Source: Merdiplasma sp905207905 (GTDB lineage Bacteria > Bacillota > Clostridia > Lachnospirales > Lachnospiraceae). Taken from it: DNA of 22,752 bases. The stretch covers positions 1-22,752 of the forward strand of contig CABRXX010000042.1 in assembly GCA_902475025.1 (NCBI GenBank). The letters are read 5' to 3'. The position numbers and the translations under genes were made by a program. Within the stretch, counting starts at the first letter, position 1; every line of letters starts with the position of its first letter. Positions 16,901-22,713 of the stretch are shown here, piece by piece. Under the pieces are notes generated by a model that saw nothing but the letters and a program-made list of their open reading frames with translations, ran no database searches and was not told the origin of the DNA.

Positions 16901-18024
16901 AAGAACTGTCTCTGAAACTGCTGTTTGGCCGGGAGAGTCTTTCCCTGGAGGAATGCGCCCGCAAGGCGCAGAGTATGCTGCGGGAAGGGGACAGGAACCG
17001 GGAAGCGGCGGAGATGCTGCAGGCGCTGTACCAGGTATTCCAGAGGCATAATGGGAATCTGGCCAGGTATGGAACTTCTCTGGAGGAGTGCTTCGGCACA
17101 GAGCAGGGAGAAGAACAGACCGGGGCGACCGGAGCCCTGCGGAAGCGTGTGCTGGTGGTGTCTGTCTGGAACGGAAAGAAGGTCTATCTGGAGGAGTTTT
17201 ATCAGATACTGAAAAACGCCATCGATGAGACAAGACTCCTGATCCAGCAGAAGGACCGGGAACTGTTTGAAGATATTCTGTCCCAGACCATCAGCCAGCA
17301 GATGACGGATCGGATCGCGGAAAGCCGGAAGTGGGTGGCGGATATGTCAAAGCTGATGCAGCAGATGGATACCTCCATGGGGCTCTCCTTCTCTCTGGAG
17401 TGGAAACCGAAGAAAGCGGAAAATGACGCGGAACTGGATGTGGCGGAGCTGGAGCAGATTCTGCTTCGGGACCGGGATCTTCTGACCGTGGAGGATATTG
17501 AGAAGGCCGCCTCCCATTTCCGCAGCAAGATCCGGACAGAAAAGAGAATACGCCAGGAAAATGGCGGTGTGATCAATTATATGGATCTGGTGCGTGAGGC
17601 CATGGACTACCGGGGCTGGTTCGAATTTCAGATGTACTGCCGGCGAGGAGAAGAGCCCAGGAAGCCTTTGACCAACGCGGCCTTTAACCGGTTCAGCGGG
17701 GGAGAAAAGGCCATGGCCATGTATGTACCCCTCTTTGCGGCGGTGAACGCCCAGTACAAAAAGGCGGAGAACAGCGATTATCCCCGCATCATTGCCCTGG
17801 ATGAGGCCTTCGCCGGCGTGGATGATAAAAATATCAGCAGCATGTTTGAACTGGTACACAAGCTGGATTTCGACTATATCATGAATTCCCAGTCTCTCTG
17901 GGGATGCTATGAGACGGTAGACGGGCTACGGATTGCGGAGCTGCAAAGGCCCATGAATTCCCAGATTGTAACGGTAATCCGCTACATCTGGAACGGCCAT
18001 GAGCGAATTCTGGAGGAACAATAA
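13933..18024 (+). CDS. jetC: Wadjet type II JetC (TIGR02680, SMC-like ATPase)
   Basis: 1363 residues. The N-terminus has RLLLRGQNGSGKSITTQSFI, with Walker A GQNGSGKS at 34-41, and the family-typical LDGDRTPSRLDPFGSSDRR. Two long Gln/Glu/Arg/Leu-rich coiled coils (about 255-560 and 740-1010) flank a hinge-like globular part at about 600-735. The C-terminal head has the ABC signature FNRFSGGEKAMAMYVPLFAA near 1250 and Walker B IIALDEAFAGVDD near 1285. It is the motor of the complex and would extrude DNA loops with ATP (MksB equivalent). A GGAG-rich sequence precedes the ATG. It overlaps jetB by 4 bases and jetD by 26. Confidence 0.9.
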   Translation: MSGRWKMNRIGFVNFWLYDEEEFPFEDGRLLLRGQNGSGKSITTQSFIPFILDGDRTPSRLDPFGSSDRRMEYYFLGEEGKEEATGYLFLEFKKEDEEVYRTIGIGQRARRGRSMDFWGFLILDGRRIGQDIWLYREAGSVKIPCDKRELKQRLGENNLMTDSPGEYKKLVNQYIFGFRKLEQYDQFIRLLVKVRAPKLSKEFRPSKVYDILNDSLQTLTDEDLRIMVDAMEKMDEIQESLDTLERAFEDVKIIRTEYIRYNQYMLAQKGKAYLDGNRKVKESRDRLDKLTAQKQEFAEQIRDKRQKLAERAGREELLLAEKEGLLDTDMEDVDRRLTEARRKQQELQQREREWEKRAEECNSQIFLFEQNLKALQGELGSQRESLEEQRQELAEQQEILRWEGHEEAVRMLVLEQAGAAESISRKLAEYRKQLAECRKAIRFYEEAVRLYDEASRTLEELERKRAEWEQAQERAQEQAQDCRENWIASVFQAEKTARAWKPQRDVLLDVEKRMRDYRELSDAGAIQELLRLDYERQRQALLDQRGDKQRAYHEKETELEEISRELARVKSCEELEPDRDEQTMRSREALAKAGIRAVPFYKTVEFSEQLTEAECARLEAQLQGMGLLDALVVAREEIPSIQRECPEFLDSLILVEQEGSVSFPGLKVSEKLEPEMQREVLRILNSIGLDAGEVTGNLDDLQGAGARVGEDGSFRQGLLVGRAGKEGAAEFVGQLARQRKRAQQIGRLEAQIREVEINLEQMGGEIAALEKKLGQLEQEYRELTDFSELNEALLEVQKCGVELGIAQQNAAQQERRAREAARRKDDTYQRMLQQCRPLPYGRTEAEYEEAEMTLAEYESVWQKCRGLLLQISGIREKTALQEDRIDREKESLDQALSERQRCSVEKGACEVQIRQCEEYLKRPEIRERAQRLEQVNAELSAIQKECSNLKVDTGILEGSLGSLEKEEPERREALVRAIGEETVLRSCFEEELSLKLLFGRESLSLEECARKAQSMLREGDRNREAAEMLQALYQVFQRHNGNLARYGTSLEECFGTEQGEEQTGATGALRKRVLVVSVWNGKKVYLEEFYQILKNAIDETRLLIQQKDRELFEDILSQTISQQMTDRIAESRKWVADMSKLMQQMDTSMGLSFSLEWKPKKAENDAELDVAELEQILLRDRDLLTVEDIEKAASHFRSKIRTEKRIRQENGGVINYMDLVREAMDYRGWFEFQMYCRRGEEPRKPLTNAAFNRFSGGEKAMAMYVPLFAAVNAQYKKAENSDYPRIIALDEAFAGVDDKNISSMFELVHKLDFDYIMNSQSLWGCYETVDGLRIAELQRPMNSQIVTVIRYIWNGHERILEEQ

Positions 18025-19441
18025 ATTGGAATGCGCGGAATATTTCCGGAGCCAGGCGGGATACCGCCGCTGCTTCGAGGAACTACTGAAAAAATGGACG
18101 TCCTACGGCCACCCGGCCGGGATGATTACCCTTGAGGCCGCATCGGAGGAAGAACGTCGTCTGCTGGGCGGTATCCTGGGAAAGACCTTCTATGATTCAA
18201 AGATCCGGTTTTCCTTTGCCGATTTTGAGCGGGGGCTGCAGCGGACACGCTTCGCTCCCGTGGATATGAAGGAACTTCTGGAAAGCTATTTTGGGAAAGA
18301 AATTTCCACCAACCAGGAGGAGAAGGAGAGAAAACGGCAGGCGAGAGACCGGTTTTTTGAGGAATTGTATGCATCCTTTGCGGATAACACCGGGAAAGAC
18401 GCAGCCGTGGAAATGTCCGGGAAAATGGATAGGGAAATATCCGGGAAAAATGTCGGAGAAATAGGCGCAGAGACGGGCGCCCACCGCTGGATCCGGCAGA
18501 TGATGGAGGATAAGACCTGGGGCTTTTGGCTGCTTTCCAGGGAGTTCGCGAAAAATAAAAAAGCAGCCAGAGAGCTGGGAGAAAATACGGGGAGAGCGCT
18601 CCAGGAGCTATTTCCGGTTTTGCCGGGGAGAGAAACGGAAGGATCCGCAGAAGCGTTTCAGGAAACGATTCTGGCTGTCTTTGCCGCGAAGATCTGCGGG
18701 AATCCCCACTATTTTGACCGGGGGACTCCGGGAGGGCAGCTTCTGACAAATGGGCTCTGCTGTATCATGGGGCAGACTCTGCCGGAAAATGCCCATCAGT
18801 GGAAGGAGCGGCTTCTTCAGGCAGGGATTGCGCCGGATTATGTATCCAGCATGGTTCATGCCTACGGCATCGGGCTAAAGATACCGGAGGGGAGACATCC
18901 TGCCCTGGAAGCCTTCCGGGCGCGGAGAGAAGCCTGCGTGATCACCCTGGAAAATCTCAGGAATGCGGTGGGAGCCTGGGCGCCGGGAAAGCGGATGTTT
19001 GTGGTGGAAAACGAGATGGTATTCAGTTTCCTCACAGAGCAACTGCGAGGCCGGAAAGCGGATGTGGGGCTGCTTTGCACCTCCGGACAGCTGCGGACAG
19101 CAGCCGTGAAGCTGCTGGAACTGTTTGCCGAGGCCGGATACCGGATCTGGTACAGCGGAGACATGGATCCTGAGGGAATCGAGATTGCTGACCGCCTGTG
19201 GAAGCGCTTTAAAGGCGGTGACTTTAAGGGCAGCGTAGAAATCTGGAGGATGTCGTCGGAGGACTATGGGAGGGGAAGCTCAGGAGAGGTTTTGAAAGAG
19301 TCCAGGCTGACCCGGCTGGATAAGGTGGAGCATCCGGTACTAAAGGAAACGGCGGACTGTGTGCGGGAGAAGAAGCGGGCCGCGTATCAGGAAAATATTC
19401 TGGAAGCCCTGCTGGGGGACCTGCTGAGCGCAGAAGAGTAG
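17999..19441 (+). CDS. jetD: Wadjet type II JetD (TIGR02679/DUF2399, TOPRIM nuclease)
   Basis: 480 residues from ATG 17999. An in-frame TTG at 18026 has a better ribosome site (GGAGG at 18012-18016) and would give 471 residues. The N-terminal part (YGHPAGMITLEAASEEER, FEELYASF) matches TIGR02679. The C-terminal TOPRIM domain shows the glutamate motif FVVENEMVFSFL (about 333-345) and the acidic motif WYSGDMDPEGIEIADRL (about 383-399). In Wadjet, JetD is the nuclease (MksG equivalent) that cuts the plasmid once JetABC stalls on it. An internal run of 8-residue repeats near 137-153 is discussed separately. No terminator is obvious after the stop. Confidence 0.9.
   Translation: MSEFWRNNKLECAEYFRSQAGYRRCFEELLKKWTSYGHPAGMITLEAASEEERRLLGGILGKTFYDSKIRFSFADFERGLQRTRFAPVDMKELLESYFGKEISTNQEEKERKRQARDRFFEELYASFADNTGKDAAVEMSGKMDREISGKNVGEIGAETGAHRWIRQMMEDKTWGFWLLSREFAKNKKAARELGENTGRALQELFPVLPGRETEGSAEAFQETILAVFAAKICGNPHYFDRGTPGGQLLTNGLCCIMGQTLPENAHQWKERLLQAGIAPDYVSSMVHAYGIGLKIPEGRHPALEAFRARREACVITLENLRNAVGAWAPGKRMFVVENEMVFSFLTEQLRGRKADVGLLCTSGQLRTAAVKLLELFAEAGYRIWYSGDMDPEGIEIADRLWKRFKGGDFKGSVEIWRMSSEDYGRGSSGEVLKESRLTRLDKVEHPVLKETADCVREKKRAAYQENILEALLGDLLSAEE
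18410..18457 (+). repeat. Imperfect 24-bp tandem duplication inside jetD
   Basis: Unit 1 at 18410-18433 and unit 2 at 18434-18457 both begin GAAAT(G/A)TCCGGGAAAA. They encode EMSGKMDR and EISGKNVG. Weaker relatives lie on either side (DNTGKDAA before, EIGAETGA after). The length is a multiple of three, so the frame is kept. Confidence 0.6.
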
Positions 19442-19516
19442 AATGGAATGCGGATACAGGAGGCAATGCGGGGCGGGGCCTCGACAGCGGATGATCCTGA
19501 TTGGAGAAAGGAGAGG

Positions 19517-19618
19517 ATGGGCGGTATGGAGACGGGGGATGGGCTGAGGGATCTGGACATTCTCCGGGCGATCATGGGGGAGACGAACCGGTACATCCGG
19601 GAATTTACCCGGGAGTGA
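19517..19618 (+). CDS. Small hypothetical ORF, 33 aa
   Basis: ATG at 19517 (second in-frame ATG at 19526) with AAGGAG at 19508-19513. The peptide ends DILRAIMGETNRYIREFTRE, predicted helical. I do not recognise it; it could be a leftover N-terminus. It lies 76 bases after jetD. The remaining bases from 19442 to 19681 show nothing else. Confidence 0.3.
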   Translation: MGGMETGDGLRDLDILRAIMGETNRYIREFTRE

Positions 19619-19681
19619 GGGGAAGGGGATCGCCACGAAAGCGGGAAGCGTTAATCTGCAAAAAGCAAAGGGAGGAGCAGA

Positions 19682-20260
19682 GTGCAGAAGAATAACGAGA
19701 TTGTAATATTTGAGACGGAAGATAATCAGGTGCTTTCTGTAATTGAAAAATACAGCAATGCGCTGGATCTTCTGGATCCTTACGATCACCAGACTATGAC
19801 CCGGCCGAAAGGAAACAAAGCAACGTATGTTCTGGAATAGGAAGAATGTATGAGAGTGATTCAAAGCATGTGTTTTGGCGATGAGTCAGATCTGTTCGGC
19901 AAAGAAAAGGATGATTCGGGTAAGAAGCTTATGCTCAGAAGGAAAAATATCGGGTGTTATCCAGGCTTGCACGGTTTTATGCTGAATTTGAAGGAATTCA
20001 TCCCTTTATAGACGGGAATGGCCGCACGGGGCGTCTGCTTGTAAATCTGGAATTAATGAAAGCAGGGTATCCGCCGATTGATATTAAATTTGCAGACCGG
20101 GGTGCCTACCATCTAAGAAGTAGTAACACCCCCTATTCTTACTACGGTTCAGCCGATGAAAACTATATATGTACAAATCCCTTTTTCGGGGGTACTAGAA
20201 GGCACCATGCAGCATTGCAGGTGTCTTTTTTGGAAGAAATGGAAGTATTGTTCCGTTAAT
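19682..20260 (+). pseudogene. Scar of fused RhuM-like and Fic-like gene fragments
   Basis: With GGAGG at 19671-19675, a GTG start (19682) gives MQKNNEIVIFETEDNQ, a RhuM-type N-terminus. It is joined directly to SVIEKYSNALDLLDPYDHQT and RPKGNKATYVLE, the later part of RhuM/Fic proteins. A TAG (19838-19840) then replaces the Tyr expected in VLEYEEC; the frame goes on as EECMRVIQSM and SDLFGKEKDD. At about 19931 it switches to CSEGKISGVIQ, matching CSEGKIPGAYQ of the next gene's HTH. At about 19966 it jumps frame into LARFYAEFEGIHPFIDGNGR and TGRLLVNLELMKAGYPPIDI, a Fic core with its HPFxDGNGR site. Similarity ends near 20108. At least four breaks mean it is dead. Confidence 0.7.
20101..20206 (+). 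repeat. 106-base inverted-repeat structure interrupting the Fic fragment
   Basis: GGTGCCT (20101-20107) pairs with AGGCACC (20200-20206). Inside, TAGTA and CCCCC (20121-20133) pair with GGGGGTACTA (20188-20197). A 7-base GTAGTAA/TTACTAC pair also exists within. It could be a small insertion (MITE-like) or a folded RNA. The outer left arm overlaps sequence that is still Fic-like, so part of the pairing may be chance. Confidence 0.35.
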
Positions 20261-20303
20261 TTATTAAATGTTGTTCCGATATTATTGGTATTATTCCGAT
20301 AAA
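20248..20303 (+). promoter_or_regulatory. Three TTCCG repeats, likely operator of the Fic gene
   Basis: TTGTTCCGTTAAT (20248), TTGTTCCGATATT (20271) and TTATTCCGATAAA (20291) lie 23 and 20 bases apart. The second and third flank the -35 box and the third sits in the spacer. About two helical turns separate them, as expected for binding on one DNA face, perhaps by the HTH domain of the Fic protein itself. Confidence 0.5.
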
Positions 20304-20313
20304 GGGGTATACT
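20285..20313 (+). promoter_or_regulatory. Sigma-A-like promoter of the Fic gene
   Basis: TTGGTA at 20285-20290, a 17-base spacer, TATACT at 20308-20313. The ATG follows 25 bases downstream, with GGAGG at 20326-20330, so the leader is very short. Confidence 0.65.
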
Positions 20314-20338
20314 ATATCTTAGATTGGAGGGATAGGCT

Positions 20339-21232
20339 ATGTTTATGACAGTAAAACAGGCTTCTGAAAAATGGGGCATTTCTGATAGAAGAATCCGAGT
20401 TCTTTGCTCTGAAGGGAAAATTCCGGGTGCGTACCAGGAAGGACGTGGTTGGAAAATTCCTGTGGATGCAAAGAAACCTGCCGATGGTCGTTACAAATCA
20501 AAGGAGAGCCTTTTGGCTCAAATCGACCGTAAAAAGGTTGAGTTGGACGGTAGAAGACCTTTAACAGCGGGCGAAGTAGCAAGGTTTAAAGAGGAGTTTA
20601 TCGTGGAATACACATACAACTCTAACGCCATCGAAGGAAATACACTTACCTTGCGAGAAACAGACTTGGTACTCCGAGGTCTTACGATTGACCAGAAACC
20701 ATTAAAGGACCATATGGAGGCGGTCGGTCATAAAGAGGCATTTGATTTTGTGAGTGAACTTGTGAAAGATAATGTTCCGATTAGCGCGAGCATCATCAAG
20801 CAGATTCACTACCTCGTCCTTGCTGATAAGAAAGAAGACCGTGGCGTATACCGCAGAGTTCCGGTTCGTATTATGGGCGCACAGTATGAACCCGTGCAGC
20901 CGTATCTTATTGAGCCGAAGATGGAACAGTTGTTGCGTGATTTTGCTGAAAGTACAGAGCATATCGTAACAAAATTGGCTCGTTTCCATATCGAATTTGA
21001 GGGCATCCATCCTTTCATTGACGGTAACGGTAGAACCGGAAGGCTGCTTGTAAATCTTGAGTTGATGAAAGCAGGATTTCCGCCTATCGACATTAAGTTT
21101 ACAGATAGAATTGCCTACTACAATGCATTTGATGAGTATCATGTTAAACATAATCTTTCCGTGATGGAAAATCTGTTTGCAGGATATATCAATGCAAGAC
21201 TGGATATGTATTTAGATATGTTGCAGGACTAA
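20339..21232 (+). CDS. HTH-Fic protein (AMPylase-type, class II with N-terminal inhibitory motif)
   Basis: 297 residues. The N-terminus (4-42: TVKQASEKWGISDRRIRVLC) is a MerR-like/excisionase-like HTH. SNAIEG at 95-100 fits the [S/T]xxxE[G/N] inhibitory helix that blocks ATP in class II Fic enzymes. The catalytic loop HPFIDGNGRTGR (224-235) is complete, with His224 as base, Asp for metal, and the Gly/Arg phosphate-binding residues. Fic enzymes usually move AMP from ATP to a hydroxyl side chain of a target protein. The target here is unknown. The HTH domain suggests self-regulation at the TTCCG repeats. A macro-domain gene follows 30 bases downstream. The start has GGAGG at good spacing. Confidence 0.9.
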   Translation: MFMTVKQASEKWGISDRRIRVLCSEGKIPGAYQEGRGWKIPVDAKKPADGRYKSKESLLAQIDRKKVELDGRRPLTAGEVARFKEEFIVEYTYNSNAIEGNTLTLRETDLVLRGLTIDQKPLKDHMEAVGHKEAFDFVSELVKDNVPISASIIKQIHYLVLADKKEDRGVYRRVPVRIMGAQYEPVQPYLIEPKMEQLLRDFAESTEHIVTKLARFHIEFEGIHPFIDGNGRTGRLLVNLELMKAGFPPIDIKFTDRIAYYNAFDEYHVKHNLSVMENLFAGYINARLDMYLDMLQD

Positions 21233-21262
21233 CCGACCTGCTTTTGAATAAGGAGGTCACCT

Positions 21263-21784
21263 ATGCCTTTTGAGATAGTAAGAAATGATATTGTAAATAT
21301 GCAAGTGGATGCGGTGGTAAACACTGCAAATCCGAACCCTGTCATAGGCTCCGGCGTTGACAGCGGAATACATAAAAAAGCAGGACATGAGCTGCTTGCG
21401 GCAAGACAGAAAATTGGCTGTATTGAGTTCGGTGATGCGGTTATCACTCCCGGATTTGGATTGGATGCCAAGTATGTTATTCATACGGTAGGTCCCATTT
21501 GGGAGGATGGCAACCACGGAGAGGAGCAGATTCTGTCTTCGTGTTACAGAAAGTCCCTGGCCTTGGCTAAAGAGCATGAGTGTGAGTCTATCGCATTTCC
21601 TTTGATAGCCACAGGTAATTATGGCTTTCCGAAGCCTCTCGCTCTGCAAATTGCTGTCCGTGAAATCAGCACTTTCCTTTTGGGAAATGAAATGCAGATT
21701 TACCTGGTTGTGTTTGGTAAAGAGGCTTTCGCATTGTCGGAGAAACTGTTCAAGTCCGTCAGTAGCTATAAGGAAAAAATATAG
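21263..21784 (+). CDS. Macro-domain protein (ADP-ribose binding/hydrolysis type)
   Basis: 173 residues, with a perfect AAGGAGG (21250-21256) before the ATG. Macro-domain landmarks are all there: VDAVVNTANPNPVIGSGVD with HKKAG, YVIHTVGPIWEDG and AFPLIATGNYGFP, then an alternating hydrophobic strand (IYLVVFGKEAF). Macro domains bind ADP-ribose, and some remove it from proteins or nucleic acids. Relatives that I recall continue well past the SSY segment near residue 168; here the frame ends KEKI, so a C-terminal extension may be lost. Being 30 bases behind the Fic gene, it is probably co-transcribed and may act in the same toxin-antitoxin or stress circuit. Confidence 0.85.
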   Translation: MPFEIVRNDIVNMQVDAVVNTANPNPVIGSGVDSGIHKKAGHELLAARQKIGCIEFGDAVITPGFGLDAKYVIHTVGPIWEDGNHGEEQILSSCYRKSLALAKEHECESIAFPLIATGNYGFPKPLALQIAVREISTFLLGNEMQIYLVVFGKEAFALSEKLFKSVSSYKEKI

Positions 21785-21954
21785 CGAAGAAAGTTGGTCA
21801 TACCATCGGAGATGCTGTTGCAGATGCAAGTGAACGTGCTATGGTTTTTTCGGAAGAGAACTTCAGAAACAAAAAAGAAATGGAACGTCAAAAGTTGTTC
21901 TTTGGAGTAATTAGTCTTTATAACGAGGGGCTTGAAACGTTCATGAAATCATAA
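21784..21954 (+). pseudogene. C-terminal fragment of an unknown gene
   Basis: An open frame from about 21784 encodes KKVGHTIGDAVADASERAMV and goes on to LFFGVISLYNEGLETFMKS, a helical, protein-like sequence. The frame has no start codon before the ATG at 21841 (37 residues) and does not continue from the macro-domain frame. It looks like the tail of another protein joined behind the macro gene by deletion. Family unknown. Confidence 0.4.
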
Positions 21955-21965
21955 AGGTGATGGAT

Positions 21966-22148
21966 ATGGCAGAATTACAGGATGTAAGATACGGTTGGGA
22001 TTTTATGGCAAAGCTGATGGGTGCTGACTTGGCAGGTAGCAGTGCTTATGCAGACTATGCTGCCAATGTATTGCAGAATCAGCAGATAGCCGCTCAAAAT
22101 TTACATATACAAGAAATAAAGACGGTGGAATTTAAAATTTCATTTTAG
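21966..22148 (+). CDS. Small hypothetical protein, 60 aa
   Basis: ATG at 21966, with AAAGGTG about 8 bases upstream and 11 bases after the previous fragment. The peptide begins MAELQDVRYGWDFMAKLMGA and is Ala/Gln-rich; the end (TVEFKISF) looks unlike a natural domain end, so it may be cut short. No family recognised. Confidence 0.4.
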   Translation: MAELQDVRYGWDFMAKLMGADLAGSSAYADYAANVLQNQQIAAQNLHIQEIKTVEFKISF

Positions 22149-22173
22149 GAGTGATTTATATATGATGTGAATC

Positions 22174-22205
22174 GAAACCAGCTCAGTAAAGGGCTGGTTT
22201 CTTTA
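22174..22205 (+). terminator. Terminator-like hairpin after the Fic/macro group
   Basis: GAAACCAGC (22174-22182) pairs with GCTGGTTTC (22193-22201) around a 10-base loop, followed by TTTAT. The T-tail is short but the stem is perfect. Confidence 0.6.
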
Positions 22206-22294
22206 TCGGCAAAATTGTTGCCTAATTGCGTAAAGTTAATATTTCAAAAGTCAATTTTTGTTTTTCTCTGATGATGTTCTTTACAGTTTTAAGG

Positions 22295-22318
22295 AACGAT
22301 GAAGAGTTATCGTTTTTT
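22295..22318 (+). terminator. Short terminator hairpin
   Basis: AACGAT (22295-22300) pairs with ATCGTT (22309-22314) around an 8-base loop; six T run from 22313 to 22318. It is weak in stem strength but has a proper T-tail. Confidence 0.45.
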
Positions 22319-22329
22319 GAAAAGAACTA

Positions 22330-22357
22330 TTGACGGTAACTTCAAAAGCTGTATAAT
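22330..22357 (+). promoter_or_regulatory. Near-consensus promoter in the intergenic region
   Basis: TTGACG at 22330-22335, a 16-base spacer and a perfect TATAAT at 22352-22357. No open reading frame with a ribosome site follows before the hairpin at 22371. Confidence 0.65.
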
Positions 22358-22363
22358 GAGCTT

Positions 22364-22418
22364 AACAGAACCCACCACGCCTCTGATTTTCATGCGCAAC
22401 CCGGTGGGACTTTTTTAT
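22364..22418 (+). ncRNA. Possible ~50-nt RNA or attenuated leader
   Basis: Transcription from the near-consensus promoter would start around 22364 and meet a terminator almost at once: CCCACC (22371-22376), GGTGGG (22403-22408), then TTTTTTATTT after AC. The loop of 26 bases contains no start codon with a ribosome site. It could be a small regulatory RNA or a leader controlled by antitermination. This is inference from promoter and terminator alone. Confidence 0.4.
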
Positions 22419-22453
22419 TTATAGGGTATTTTATTTATCAACATCTAACGGTG

Positions 22454-22474
22454 AAGTGCTGCCGATAAGCACTT
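22454..22474 (+). other. Perfect stem-loop in the intergenic region
   Basis: AAGTGCT (22454-22460) pairs with AGCACTT (22468-22474) around GCCGATA, with TGCCATTTTTA after it. It could be a weak terminator or a protein site. The rest of 22419-22540 holds nothing I can name. Confidence 0.4.
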
Positions 22475-22547
22475 TGCCATTTTTACGTTAAGAGGGAGAA
22501 AGAATCATTAAACACGGCAAAATAAAATCAAGATATATTATAATAAA

Positions 22548-22577
22548 TTGGATTTATTGCCGATATTATGGTATAAT
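22548..22577 (+). promoter_or_regulatory. Extended -10 promoter of the last Fic gene
   Basis: TTGGAT (22548-22553), an 18-base spacer and TATAAT (22572-22577) directly preceded by TGG, giving an extended -10. It contains CCGATATTATGGTATAAT (22560-22577), very like the operator region of the Fic gene at 20276-20294. A hairpin (TCGTGC TT GCACGA) at about 22595-22608 lies in the leader. Confidence 0.6.
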
Positions 22578-22713
22578 AACGAAGAAAGTAACTGTCGTGC
22601 TTGCACGAACAGCCATTTGACGAGAAAATCATCGAGACGATAGTCGAGATGGTATACTTATAACGATAGATTTGTGACTGAAAAGTAATCGCATGAAGAA
22701 TGTGGGGTAAGCT

